The notes under the pieces: generated by a model | Database searches by the model: none | Seen by the model: only the letters and a program-made list of their open reading frames with translations | What the model was told of the DNA's origin: nothing | Translations under genes and position numbers: made by a program | Assembly: GCA_018663485.1 (NCBI GenBank) | Contig: JABJQI010000042.1 | Coordinates: 1-19,631, forward strand | Direction: 5' to 3' | Origin: Opitutia bacterium | GTDB lineage: Bacteria; Verrucomicrobiota; Verrucomicrobiia; Opitutales; Coraliomargaritaceae | DNA: 19,631 nucleotides | Shown: positions 7,203 to 14,877 of the stretch, one piece after another | Layout of the letters: every line of letters begins with the position of its first letter | Numbering within the stretch: position 1 is the stretch's first letter

Positions 7203-9206
7203 TTAAAGTAGTTCTTTAGCGACGGCTGCGACGTTGTCAGCTGTCATGCCTAGCTCGACCATGACGGTGTCGCCGGGAGCAGAGATACCGAAGCGATCGA
7301 TGCAGACTGTCTTGCCGGTGAGGCCGACATACTTGCCCCATGTACTTGAGACACCTGCTTCAACGGCAATACGTGCGGAACAGCTAAGTGGCAGGATGCT
7401 TTCAATGTAGTCTGCTGGTTGGCGCTCGAAGCGCTCGAAGCAAGGGAGAGAGACGACGCGTACGCCGTCACCCAGTTGATCCGCTGCGCCGAGTGCGTGT
7501 TGCACTTCAGAGCCTGTTGCCATGATGATGAGTTTCAGGGCGCCAGATTCTTGCTTCGCGATGTAGCCACCCTTGAGGGTGCCTTCGCGACGATCTGCGA
7601 TGCTGATGCTGTCATTCGCAGGGATGTTTTGACGAGTGAGGATCAATGCGGTCGGGCCATCTGTGCGAAGTGTTGCGGCTGCAAATGCAGCTGCGGTTTC
7701 TTCGGCATCAGATGGGCGAATGACGTCAAGGTTCGGGATCACGCGCAGGCCGCTGACTGTTTCGACGGGTTGGTGCGTTGGGCCGTCTTCACCGACACCA
7801 ACAGAGTCGTGCGTGAAGATGTAAGTGACCGGCAACTTGGCGAGCCCCGCAAGGCGGATCGCGGGACGAAGGTAGTCCGCGAAGACGAGGAAGGTCGCGC
7901 CACTTGGGCGGAATAGGCCGTCATACGCGATGCCGTTGCAGATTGCGCCCATTGCGTGTTCGCGGATGCCGAACCAGATGTTGCGACCACCGTAGTTTTC
8001 GGCGGAGAAGTCGCCGCCGTCTTTGATGTAGTTTTTGGTAGAACCATAAAGGTCAGCGGAACCAGTGATGACTTGTGGCACTTCCTTGGCAAGGGACTGC
8101 ATGACCACGCCACCGGAGGCGCGTGTTGCTGAGCCAGTACCAGCATCGAATTCTGGGATGCGGCTAACGAGATCGGCAGGGATCTCGCCTTTGACGGATG
8201 CTTCGAGCTCAGCAGCCAGTGCCGGGTTTGCTGCGCTCCATGCTGCGTAGGTTGCTTCCCATTCTGTGAAGGCGGCTTTGCCTGCTTCGGCTTGTGCAGC
8301 GAAGTGTTCACGGACACCTTCAGATACGAAGAAAGTCTCTTCCGGTAGGCCGAGCCCCTTGCGAGCTTCAGTGGCGAACTTTGCGCCGCCTTCGCCGTGA
8401 CCGGCTGCTGTGCCGGCAACTTCAGGAATGCCCTTGCCGATTGTGGTCTTCGCGATGATGACTGTTGGCTTGCCGTTGTCATTGGACTTAGCTTGAGCGA
8501 TGGCTTCCTTAATCGCAGTCAGATCGTGACCGTCAATGGTGATCGCATCCCAGCTTTGAGAGATGAAATAAGCTTCGGCATCTTCGCTTTGCGACTGTGT
8601 GGCCATGGCGTCGAGCGTGACGTCGTTGGAATCATAGATGAGGATAAGGTTGTCGAGCTGGTTGTGCCCAGCGAAAGCGATGGCTTCTTTGGCGACACCT
8701 TCTTGTAGGCAACCGTCGCCATTGAGTGCAAAGATGTGTTGATCGAAGATGGTGTGGTCTGCAGTATTGAACTGTGCTGCGGCGCGTTTGCCGGACAGCG
8801 CAAAGCCAACTGCGTTGCCGATGCCTTGGCCGAGTGGGCCAGTGGTGGCTTCGACGCCGACTGTGTCACCAAATTCTGGATGGCCGGGTGTTTCGGAGCC
8901 GAGCACGCGGAAGTTTTTAACTTCTTCTAGAGAGAGGTCATAGCCAGCAAGGTGCAGCCATGAGTAAACAAACATCGAGCCGTGGCCAGCTGAGAGTACG
9001 AAGCGGTCGCGGTTGAGCCATTTTGGTGCAGCGGGATTATAGCGGAGTCCGTTGTCGCCGAATAGGACGGCGCCGATTTCTGCGCAGCCGAGTGGTAGGC
9101 CGAGGTGGCCAGAGCTGCAGGCGTGGATCGCATCGATCGCAAGTCCACGAGCTTCGTTGGCAGCTTGGGATAGAATTTCAGCTCGAGATGTGGTGGCGGT
9201 GTTCAT
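7203..9206 (-). CDS. tkt: transketolase
   Basis: A 667-residue, full-length transketolase. It uses thiamine diphosphate to move two-carbon ketol units between sugar phosphates in the non-oxidative pentose phosphate pathway (cytosolic, homodimeric). Conserved points include H34 in SSGHLGLPLG, H75 in LSAGHGSM and H109 in ETPGHPEFG. The ThDP/metal motif is GDGCLQEG (163-170) with the later asparagine in YDSNDVTLD. The second domain has the catalytic glutamate in WFGIREHAMG and the FTHDSVGVGEDGPTHQP substrate/cofactor segment. The C-terminal domain is complete. No Shine-Dalgarno precedes the ATG. A strong terminator follows on the minus strand. It is divergent from hisI, with a 184-base shared upstream region, and seems to be monocistronic. 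Long ORFs on either strand inside it are shadows. Confidence 0.97.
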   Translation of the reverse strand: MNTATTSRAEILSQAANEARGLAIDAIHACSSGHLGLPLGCAEIGAVLFGDNGLRYNPAAPKWLNRDRFVLSAGHGSMFVYSWLHLAGYDLSLEEVKNFRVLGSETPGHPEFGDTVGVEATTGPLGQGIGNAVGFALSGKRAAAQFNTADHTIFDQHIFALNGDGCLQEGVAKEAIAFAGHNQLDNLILIYDSNDVTLDAMATQSQSEDAEAYFISQSWDAITIDGHDLTAIKEAIAQAKSNDNGKPTVIIAKTTIGKGIPEVAGTAAGHGEGGAKFATEARKGLGLPEETFFVSEGVREHFAAQAEAGKAAFTEWEATYAAWSAANPALAAELEASVKGEIPADLVSRIPEFDAGTGSATRASGGVVMQSLAKEVPQVITGSADLYGSTKNYIKDGGDFSAENYGGRNIWFGIREHAMGAICNGIAYDGLFRPSGATFLVFADYLRPAIRLAGLAKLPVTYIFTHDSVGVGEDGPTHQPVETVSGLRVIPNLDVIRPSDAEETAAAFAAATLRTDGPTALILTRQNIPANDSISIADRREGTLKGGYIAKQESGALKLIIMATGSEVQHALGAADQLGDGVRVVSLPCFERFERQPADYIESILPLSCSARIAVEAGVSSTWGKYVGLTGKTVCIDRFGISAPGDTVMVELGMTADNVAAVAKELL

Positions 9207-9279
9207 GATTGTATGTGTTTAAGGTGCTTTGTGCACCGAGTTCTTGCTGTAGTGAAAGTTGTACGATGGCCCGATGGGA

Positions 9280-9307
9280 TTGAATTGAAAGGGAAAATCA
9301 GTATTTA
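9280..9307 (+). promoter_or_regulatory. weak candidate hisI promoter
   Basis: TTGAAT (9280-9285), a 16-base spacer and TATTTA (9302-9307) lie in the tkt-hisI divergent region. Each hexamer matches the sigma-70 consensus at about four of six positions. A small hairpin, GGTGC-TTTGT-GCACC (9223-9237), lies nearer tkt in its 5' leader. Confidence 0.25.
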
Positions 9308-9390
9308 TGTATGAATTCTTCATTTTACAACCATACAGAATTTAAATTCGAAACTCGACTCAGGCGTTTGTGAGAGCTTACTCCACAGGT

Positions 9391-9816
9391 ATGACACATG
9401 AAGAATTAGAACAGGGAGCAGTCCTCAATCTTGATTTTACCAAGCTGCGTAAGGTGGCAAATTGCGGCGCAGATGTGCTGCCGGCAATCGCGCAGGATGC
9501 CAAGACCGGCGAAGTGCTGATCGTTGGTTATGCAAACGAATTGGCCCTTCAGACTGCGCTCGAGTGCGGCATGGCGACATTTTGGAGTACTAGTCGCAAT
9601 GAATTGTGGATCAAAGGTAAAACGAGTGGGGATTATCTTAAAATTGAAGATATTCGTGTCAATTGTGAGCAAAATTCTATTTTGTATTCTGTCACTCCGG
9701 CAGGAAAAGGTGCCTGCCACACTAAGAACCAAGCGGGTAACGCACGCTCGGGGTGCTATTATCGTCGCTTGAAGGAAGACGGTTCGTTGCAATTCGTCGA
9801 TCCGGCTCAGGTCTAG
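9391..9816 (+). CDS. hisI: phosphoribosyl-AMP cyclohydrolase (HisI), variant metal motif
   Basis: A 141-residue stand-alone HisI. It opens the adenine ring of phosphoribosyl-AMP in the third step of histidine biosynthesis. Recognised family segments are GYANELALQTAL (46-57) and TFWSTSRNELWIKGKTSG (63-80). The three zinc cysteines are C92, C109 (ACHT) and C122 (SGCYY). The usual D-C-D-x-D magnesium motif reads N91-C92-E93-Q94-N95. That is unusual against the textbook family, although other bacterial lineages may share it. There is no fused HisE domain. An in-frame GTG at 9370 would add seven residues; the ATG at 9391 was preferred, with an AGG only a few bases upstream and too close for an ideal ribosome site. 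No other his gene is nearby. Confidence 0.92.
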   Translation: MTHEELEQGAVLNLDFTKLRKVANCGADVLPAIAQDAKTGEVLIVGYANELALQTALECGMATFWSTSRNELWIKGKTSGDYLKIEDIRVNCEQNSILYSVTPAGKGACHTKNQAGNARSGCYYRRLKEDGSLQFVDPAQV

Positions 9817-10264
9817 GGCTTTCAGCGCACAATCGGTCACACAGTCGTCATCGAGCGTTGCTTGATATTGATAAATAAGGGGCGAACTGTAATATCTGGC
9901 GATGTGAAGTTTTAAAGTGTTACTGAGGTCGTCTGTGGCGGTGCAACGCCTTGAGATGTACTTGGCAGATTGAGGGTCGGCGTGCGCATGCCGAAGGTCG
10001 GCGTGATACTTAGATCAATCAGCGGAATCAGGCAGTGATTTAAGGTCTGCGATGGCAAGTCTGTGGTTGATCTTCAAATTGGCATCATTCCTGCATGGCA
10101 TCGCATTATGTATGCTGCGCTTATTATTCTCCGAACACACTATAGCGAATTTACTGAATGGCTTTGTGAGCTGTCTAAGTTTTGTTGGCATGTGATGGTA
10201 GAGCCGCGTGAGTTGGGCGCGATTGCAGTGCGTTCAGAAGAGTCTTAGTTTAATTTTTGTAGCG
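9817..10264. other. 448-base intergenic stretch without a supported gene
   Basis: No believable coding region was found. A GTG-started frame at 10063-10248 (61 residues) has no recognisable features. The stretch contains a direct repeat GGTCGGCGTG (9974-9983 and 9996-10005) and an 18-base near-palindrome TCGGCGTGC/GCATGCCGA (9976-9993). A small GGCG-GTGCAA-CGCC hairpin lies at 9937-9950. It may hold the hisI 3' end signals and the promoter of the phosphatase gene, but I could not point to a clear promoter. Confidence 0.5.
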
Positions 10265-11110
10265 ATGCCTGCGAAAAAGAAACTGCTGGTCGTGACGGAC
10301 CTCGACGGTTCGCTGTTAGATGATTCCTATTCTTGGCAAGCTGCTAGGCCAGCCTTGCAGTGCTTACAGGCGCTGAAGATCCCTTTGGTGCTCAATTCGA
10401 GTAAGACCGTTCCTGAAATGAAGGATTTGGCGCATCGCTTGGGCACGCTTGCTCCCTTGGTTGCGGAGAACGGCGGCTTGCTGGCTGTGCCGCAAGAGTC
10501 GGGCTTGCTGGACCAGCCTCAGACTTTTCATTGCTCAGGGAATGATTGGATCGAGGTCACGGGGCTCTCTCGCGACTTTATTCTGAGCCGCGCCCATGCG
10601 CTGCGTGAGGCTGAGGGTTACCTGTTCGAAGGTTTTGCGGATTGGTCGACTGCGATGGTCGCCGAGCATACTGGCTTGAGTTCTGACGCGGCGAGTCGCG
10701 CTCAATCGCGCCATGCGACTGAGCCGATTTTGTGGAAAGATACTTTAGCCCGGCGTGAGACGTTTGAACGCTCATTAGCGAAAGACGGCATCCGACTTTT
10801 GAGGGGGGGGCGCTTTCTACATTTGATGGGACCTGCTGATAAAGCTAGTGGCACTGTTGCAGTGAAGGCTCTGTATCAGCAAGCGCTGCCTGGTGTGGAA
10901 TGGGTGGTGGTGGCGCTGGGCGATAGCCAAAACGATCAAGCGATGCTTGAGGTGGCAGATATTGCCGTTGTCATTCCACATGCGGATGGGCCGCATATTT
11001 CGCCGCAAGCGCCGCGTGTGCTCACTGCTTCGATGCCTGCGACTGCCGGTTGGAACGAAGCGATTCTAACGATCATTAGAGATGAGCTCGGAGCTTCGGC
11101 TTTGCAGTGA
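10265..11110 (+). CDS. HAD-IIB phosphatase, mannosyl-/glucosyl-3-phosphoglycerate phosphatase family
   Basis: A 281-residue haloacid-dehalogenase phosphatase. Motif I is TDLDGSLLD with nucleophile D12 and D14, motif II is LNSSKT (43-48), and motif IV is GDSQND (219-224). VAENGG and GGRFLHLMGP are typical of the MPGP branch. The expected reaction is removal of phosphate from glucosyl- (or mannosyl-) 3-phosphoglycerate to give the compatible solute glucosylglycerate or mannosylglycerate. The adjacent downstream gene encodes a glucosyl-3-phosphoglycerate-synthase-like domain, so the glucosyl substrate is favoured. The ATG at 10265 replaces an in-frame GTG at 10208 because the HAD motif begins soon after it. 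A run of eight G (10803-10810) lies inside the coding sequence, at the conserved R-G-G. No Shine-Dalgarno is visible. The next gene starts 71 bases downstream on the same strand and is likely cotranscribed. Confidence 0.88.
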   Translation: MPAKKKLLVVTDLDGSLLDDSYSWQAARPALQCLQALKIPLVLNSSKTVPEMKDLAHRLGTLAPLVAENGGLLAVPQESGLLDQPQTFHCSGNDWIEVTGLSRDFILSRAHALREAEGYLFEGFADWSTAMVAEHTGLSSDAASRAQSRHATEPILWKDTLARRETFERSLAKDGIRLLRGGRFLHLMGPADKASGTVAVKALYQQALPGVEWVVVALGDSQNDQAMLEVADIAVVIPHADGPHISPQAPRVLTASMPATAGWNEAILTIIRDELGASALQ

Positions 11111-11181
11111 TTCGTCCCGATTTAACTTTCTGCGACTCTTAAAACTGCTGATTTCAAACGACTAATTTTAATACACATATT

Positions 11182-14169
11182 ATGGGCGACTTTCATCAAC
11201 ACGGATTAATTACTACACTGCACCAACTGAATGATCGGCCACTCGAAAAGCTGGAGGCCGATTTGATGCAGTTTCGCAAGCGTCGTCCGATGGCCTTAGT
11301 GCTGCCATCGCTATATTCCGAGCTGCAGGGGCCTGCGCTCTCTGCGATTTTAGATGAGATTGCGGAGGTACCGTATTTGGATCAAATCGTGGTCGGCCTA
11401 GATCGTGCCAATGAGGCAGAGTATCGGCACGCGTTGCAGTTTTTTAGTCGATTGCCGCAGATGCCTGAGGTCCTTTGGAATGATGGCCCGCGCTTGCGTA
11501 AGATTGATGCGTTGCTGAGTGAGAAGGGTCTAGCCCCGAGCGAAATGGGCAAGGGGCGTAACGTCTGGTATATGTTTGGTTATGTGCTAGCTGCTGGAAA
11601 GGCGAAGGCGGTGGCACTGCATGACTGTGATATTACGACTTATAAGCGCGATATGCTCGCTCGTCTGATTTACCCAGTGGCGAACCCTGCGTTTAGTTAT
11701 AAGTTTTGTAAGGGGTTCTACGCTCGTGTTGCAAATGATTCGATGAATGGGCGTGTTTGTCGACTGTTGGTCACTCCACTGATTCGTGCGTTAAAGAAGG
11801 TTTGTGGTGCGAATGACTACCTCGATTATTTAGATAGTTTCCGTTACCCGCTTGCGGGTGAATTCTCACTGCAGACCGATGTGATTGAGGATATACGTAT
11901 TCCATCTGACTGGGGTCTGGAAATGGGGGTGCTCTCGGAGATGCATCGCAACTATGCGACAAATCAAATTTGCCAGGTTGATGTGGCAGATACCTATGAT
12001 CACAAGCATCAGGATCTATCATTGGAGGATCGATCGCGCGGGCTGTCAAAAATGAGTTGTGATATTACTAAGTCGCTCTACCGGAAGATGGCGACGCAGG
12101 GGCAGGTTTTTTCGCATGAGCATGTCCGCACGATTAAGGCCGCCTATTATCGAATCGCGCTGGATTTAGTGGATAGCTATTACAGCGATGCGGCAATCAA
12201 TGGTTTGAAGTATGATCGTCACATCGAAGGGTCTACGGTTGAGGTGTTTGCTGAAAACATTTTGCAAGCAGGTGAAGAGTTTCTCGATCCGAAGAAGTCA
12301 ATGGATGTACCGTTTATGCCGAGCTGGAATCGAGTGATTGCCGCAGTTCCCGACATATTGCATCAAATTAAGGAGGCGGTTGAAGATGATCGCCATGAGT
12401 TTGGTTCGGAGGTCGAAATCAATCCATCGCTGAATCTGAAGGCGCAGCGGGTGCGTCAGCGCATGGCGCAGCACGTGACCGAGGTCTATGGCGCGGAGCG
12501 AGCCGAGGCGATTACTGAGCAGATTTTTGAAGCAGGTGGAATGTCGGAGCAATCTTCCTCCACTGCATTTGGCACCAGTAAATGGGACGAGTCAGACGTG
12601 ATGTTAATCACTTATGGTAATTCGATCGTGAGTGAGGTACGTGCGCCGCTGCGTGAGTTGAAGAATTTCCTGATGCGTGACCTCAAAGCCACGTTCAGTA
12701 GTGTGCATGTGCTGCCGTTTAATCCTTACAGCTCGGATGACGGCTTTTCGGTGATTGACTACAACGCGGTCAATCCCGAACTCGGCACTTGGGAGGATCT
12801 CGCGTCGATTAGTGAAGAGTTTGATCTCATGGCAGATATGGTGATTAATCACTGCTCGCGAGAGTCTCGTTGGTTTCAGAACTTTTTGGCCGGTCGCGGC
12901 AAGGGCCGTGATTACTTTATAAATGGTCTGGATTATGAGGATCTATCCAAGGTGGTTCGTCCGCGCAGTTCGCCGTTGTTGACCAAAGTGGAAACTGTCG
13001 ATGGCGAGAAGCATGTCTGGTGCACCTTTAGTGAGGACCAGGTGGACCTTGATTTTAGAAATCCGGAAGTGTTTTTAGAGATTGTCCGAATTATCCGTTA
13101 TTACGTGGAGCAGGGGATTCGTTACTTTCGTTTGGATGCGATTGCCTTCCTTTGGAAGGAGTCTGGGTCGACTTGTGTGCACCTGCCTCAGACGCATGAG
13201 TTGATTAAGCTGATACGGGTCGTGATTGAAAATATCGAGCCATCTGCTGTGATTGTTACAGAGACGAACGTGCCGAATCGTGAAAATTTGAGCTATTTTG
13301 GTAACGATAATGAGGCGCATTTGATCTACAATTTCTCGCTGCCGCCGCTATTGCTGAATTCGATCTTGAGTGGCAATTGTAAGCATTTGAAAACATGGAT
13401 GATGTCGATGCCGCCCGCTCGGCGTGGTCGGGCTTATTTGAACTTTATTGCTTCGCATGATGGAATCGGTCTGCGTCCGGCCGAGGGATTGCTCTCTGCT
13501 GGTGAACTTGATGGGCTGATCGAAACGCTTCGCGATTCAGGCGGTGAGATCTCTATGCGTCGCACGGCAACTGGGGACTTGACGCCGTATGAGGCAAATA
13601 TCTCGCTCTACAGTGCGATGGCGCAAAGGATTGGCGGCGGCGAGGATGGCTTGCAGGTAGAGCGTTTCCTTTGTGCACATAAGATTATGTTAGCCCTCGA
13701 AGGGATGCCCGCGATTTACGTCCACAGTCTTCTGGGTACTGAAAATAATCGCGAAGGGATGGCACAGACCGGGAGAGCACGGACGATCAATCGCTACCAA
13801 TGGCAAGCGGATGATCTTGAAGCTGCTTTGGCTGATCTGGAACGGCATCATCAAGCTGTCTTTGCGGAGATGAAGCGCTTAATTCAGATACGTCGTCAGC
13901 AGTCGGCATTTCATCCCAATGCGACCCAATACACGCTACACTTCTCAGATCAGGTCTTTGCTTTTTGGCGTGAGAGTCTAGATCGTGAGCAAAGTGTTTT
14001 TGCGCTGCATAATGTTTCCGCCGAGCTTCAACTGATACCAATGGTGGAGTTGAATCTGATCGCAACCGAGTCGTGGAGCGACCTTATTAGTGGTCAGCTT
14101 TACGAGGACCTCGGCGGAGAGCTTGAGCTGCCGCCATATGGCTGCGTCTGGATTACGAATAAGGCGTAA
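11182..14169 (+). CDS. fusion: glucosyl-3-phosphoglycerate synthase-like transferase + GH13_18 sugar phosphorylase
   Basis: One uninterrupted frame of 995 residues joins two enzymes. Residues 1 to about 410 resemble a GT-A transferase of the glucosyl-3-phosphoglycerate synthase type. It has LVLPSLYSEL, GKGRNVWYMFGYVLA, the nucleotide-sugar/metal motif D148-C-D150 in ALHDCDITTY, and the CKGFYARVA and DWGLEMGVLSE segments. This domain would join glucose from an NDP-sugar to 3-phosphoglycerate. After a helical linker (about 410-470), residues 470-995 form a GH13 subfamily 18 domain (sucrose/glucosylglycerate phosphorylase-like). The full catalytic triad is present: nucleophile D652 (FRLDAIAF), acid/base E694 (VTETNVPN) and D760 (ASHDGIGLRP). 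That domain would split glucosylglycerate, or a related glucoside, with phosphate to glucose 1-phosphate. Substrate choice within GH13_18 cannot be settled by eye. The gene follows the matching phosphatase. No membrane segment or signal peptide is present, so it should be cytosolic. Confidence 0.88.
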   Translation: MGDFHQHGLITTLHQLNDRPLEKLEADLMQFRKRRPMALVLPSLYSELQGPALSAILDEIAEVPYLDQIVVGLDRANEAEYRHALQFFSRLPQMPEVLWNDGPRLRKIDALLSEKGLAPSEMGKGRNVWYMFGYVLAAGKAKAVALHDCDITTYKRDMLARLIYPVANPAFSYKFCKGFYARVANDSMNGRVCRLLVTPLIRALKKVCGANDYLDYLDSFRYPLAGEFSLQTDVIEDIRIPSDWGLEMGVLSEMHRNYATNQICQVDVADTYDHKHQDLSLEDRSRGLSKMSCDITKSLYRKMATQGQVFSHEHVRTIKAAYYRIALDLVDSYYSDAAINGLKYDRHIEGSTVEVFAENILQAGEEFLDPKKSMDVPFMPSWNRVIAAVPDILHQIKEAVEDDRHEFGSEVEINPSLNLKAQRVRQRMAQHVTEVYGAERAEAITEQIFEAGGMSEQSSSTAFGTSKWDESDVMLITYGNSIVSEVRAPLRELKNFLMRDLKATFSSVHVLPFNPYSSDDGFSVIDYNAVNPELGTWEDLASISEEFDLMADMVINHCSRESRWFQNFLAGRGKGRDYFINGLDYEDLSKVVRPRSSPLLTKVETVDGEKHVWCTFSEDQVDLDFRNPEVFLEIVRIIRYYVEQGIRYFRLDAIAFLWKESGSTCVHLPQTHELIKLIRVVIENIEPSAVIVTETNVPNRENLSYFGNDNEAHLIYNFSLPPLLLNSILSGNCKHLKTWMMSMPPARRGRAYLNFIASHDGIGLRPAEGLLSAGELDGLIETLRDSGGEISMRRTATGDLTPYEANISLYSAMAQRIGGGEDGLQVERFLCAHKIMLALEGMPAIYVHSLLGTENNREGMAQTGRARTINRYQWQADDLEAALADLERHHQAVFAEMKRLIQIRRQQSAFHPNATQYTLHFSDQVFAFWRESLDREQSVFALHNVSAELQLIPMVELNLIATESWSDLISGQLYEDLGGELELPPYGCVWITNKA

Positions 14170-14273
14170 CTGAGATTCGGCTAGATTAGAAAAATATTGG
14201 TCGTGCTCTGACTGAAGACAGCCGTCCTTATCTGCAGTTGAATCTTTGAATGATCGAACGGTGGGTAATTCGC

Positions 14274-14855
14274 TTACCAAGGGCTGAGCACTTGGTCGGT
14301 GATCTTGCGGCCGATCTCCCGTGCGAGTTGCTCCATTGCTTGGCGCTCACTCACTTGGTAAGAGATGATTTGATTGTCGACCTCAGCACTAATGCTGCCG
14401 TTGTAAGGATTACCAATATAGGCATTTGTATCGGCTTGAATGGAGCGTTGTTGAAATAAGTAATTGCCTTTGGACTGGTCGAACAGAGAGACCTTGGCAG
14501 TGAGGCGAATGTAAAAGTTATTAGCAATCGCAGTGTCGGTACTGTTGCGAGACCCAGCAGAGCGCTTGTAGTCAGTGAGGTCGACGTAGAGTATTGCGTC
14601 GGCGTCGGCTTGGTTGGCCACGAGTTTGACGCGCGCATCACGAATGAAGGTTTCGCGAATTTGGGCGCTGACGATTGGTTGAGCTTGTGGGGCGAAGCTC
14701 TGATTGGTCGCGGGTTTGATGTAGATCGACTTGAACGGGATCTGTGCGGACGTACCTAGCTGATAGTTTGCGCAACCGCTGATAAGACTCAGTACGACGA
14801 TGGATACTAGGCCGATGAGCGCACGGGCGAGGGAAGGGGGAGACGTCGTGTTCAT
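14274..14855 (-). CDS. lptE: LptE-like outer-membrane lipoprotein
   Basis: A 193-residue protein with a lipoprotein signal peptide ending in LISGC, the lipidated cysteine being C28. It continues with ANYQLGTSAQIPFKSIYIKP, the usual start of LptE/RlpB-type proteins, where a small beta fold follows the 'Y-x-L' segment. It also has the family's late helix (QAMEQLAREIGRKI). LptE plugs the LptD barrel in the outer membrane for lipopolysaccharide insertion. LptD is not in the window. The gene is last in the rpmF-plsX-fabH-bamD-lptE run, 22 bases after bamD, and converges with the fusion gene. I saw no clear terminator in the 104 bases between them. LptE sequences diverge strongly, so the call rests on the lipobox, size, N-terminal pattern and the neighbouring bamD. 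Confidence 0.75.
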   Translation of the reverse strand: MNTTSPPSLARALIGLVSIVVLSLISGCANYQLGTSAQIPFKSIYIKPATNQSFAPQAQPIVSAQIRETFIRDARVKLVANQADADAILYVDLTDYKRSAGSRNSTDTAIANNFYIRLTAKVSLFDQSKGNYLFQQRSIQADTNAYIGNPYNGSISAEVDNQIISYQVSERQAMEQLAREIGRKITDQVLSPW

Positions 14856-14877
14856 AGTGAGAATTAATGCGATGAGC

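Noticed and set aside
8076..8090. GG-N10-GC sigma-54-like site on the plus strand
   Set aside because: It lies inside transketolase in antisense orientation with no plus-strand gene following, and the -12 part is imperfect.
7739..8482. 247-residue minus-strand ORF inside transketolase, and others such as 7419-7916 on the plus strand
   Set aside because: They lie fully inside a well-supported transketolase in other frames, have no recognisable domain and are low in sequence complexity.
10063..10248. 61-residue plus-strand ORF before the phosphatase
   Set aside because: It starts with GTG, lacks a ribosome site and recognisable motifs, and fits a chance frame in an intergenic stretch.
14170..14273. 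Shared bidirectional terminator between the fusion gene and lptE
   Set aside because: Only a five-pair GGTAA/TTACC inverted repeat without a T-run was found.
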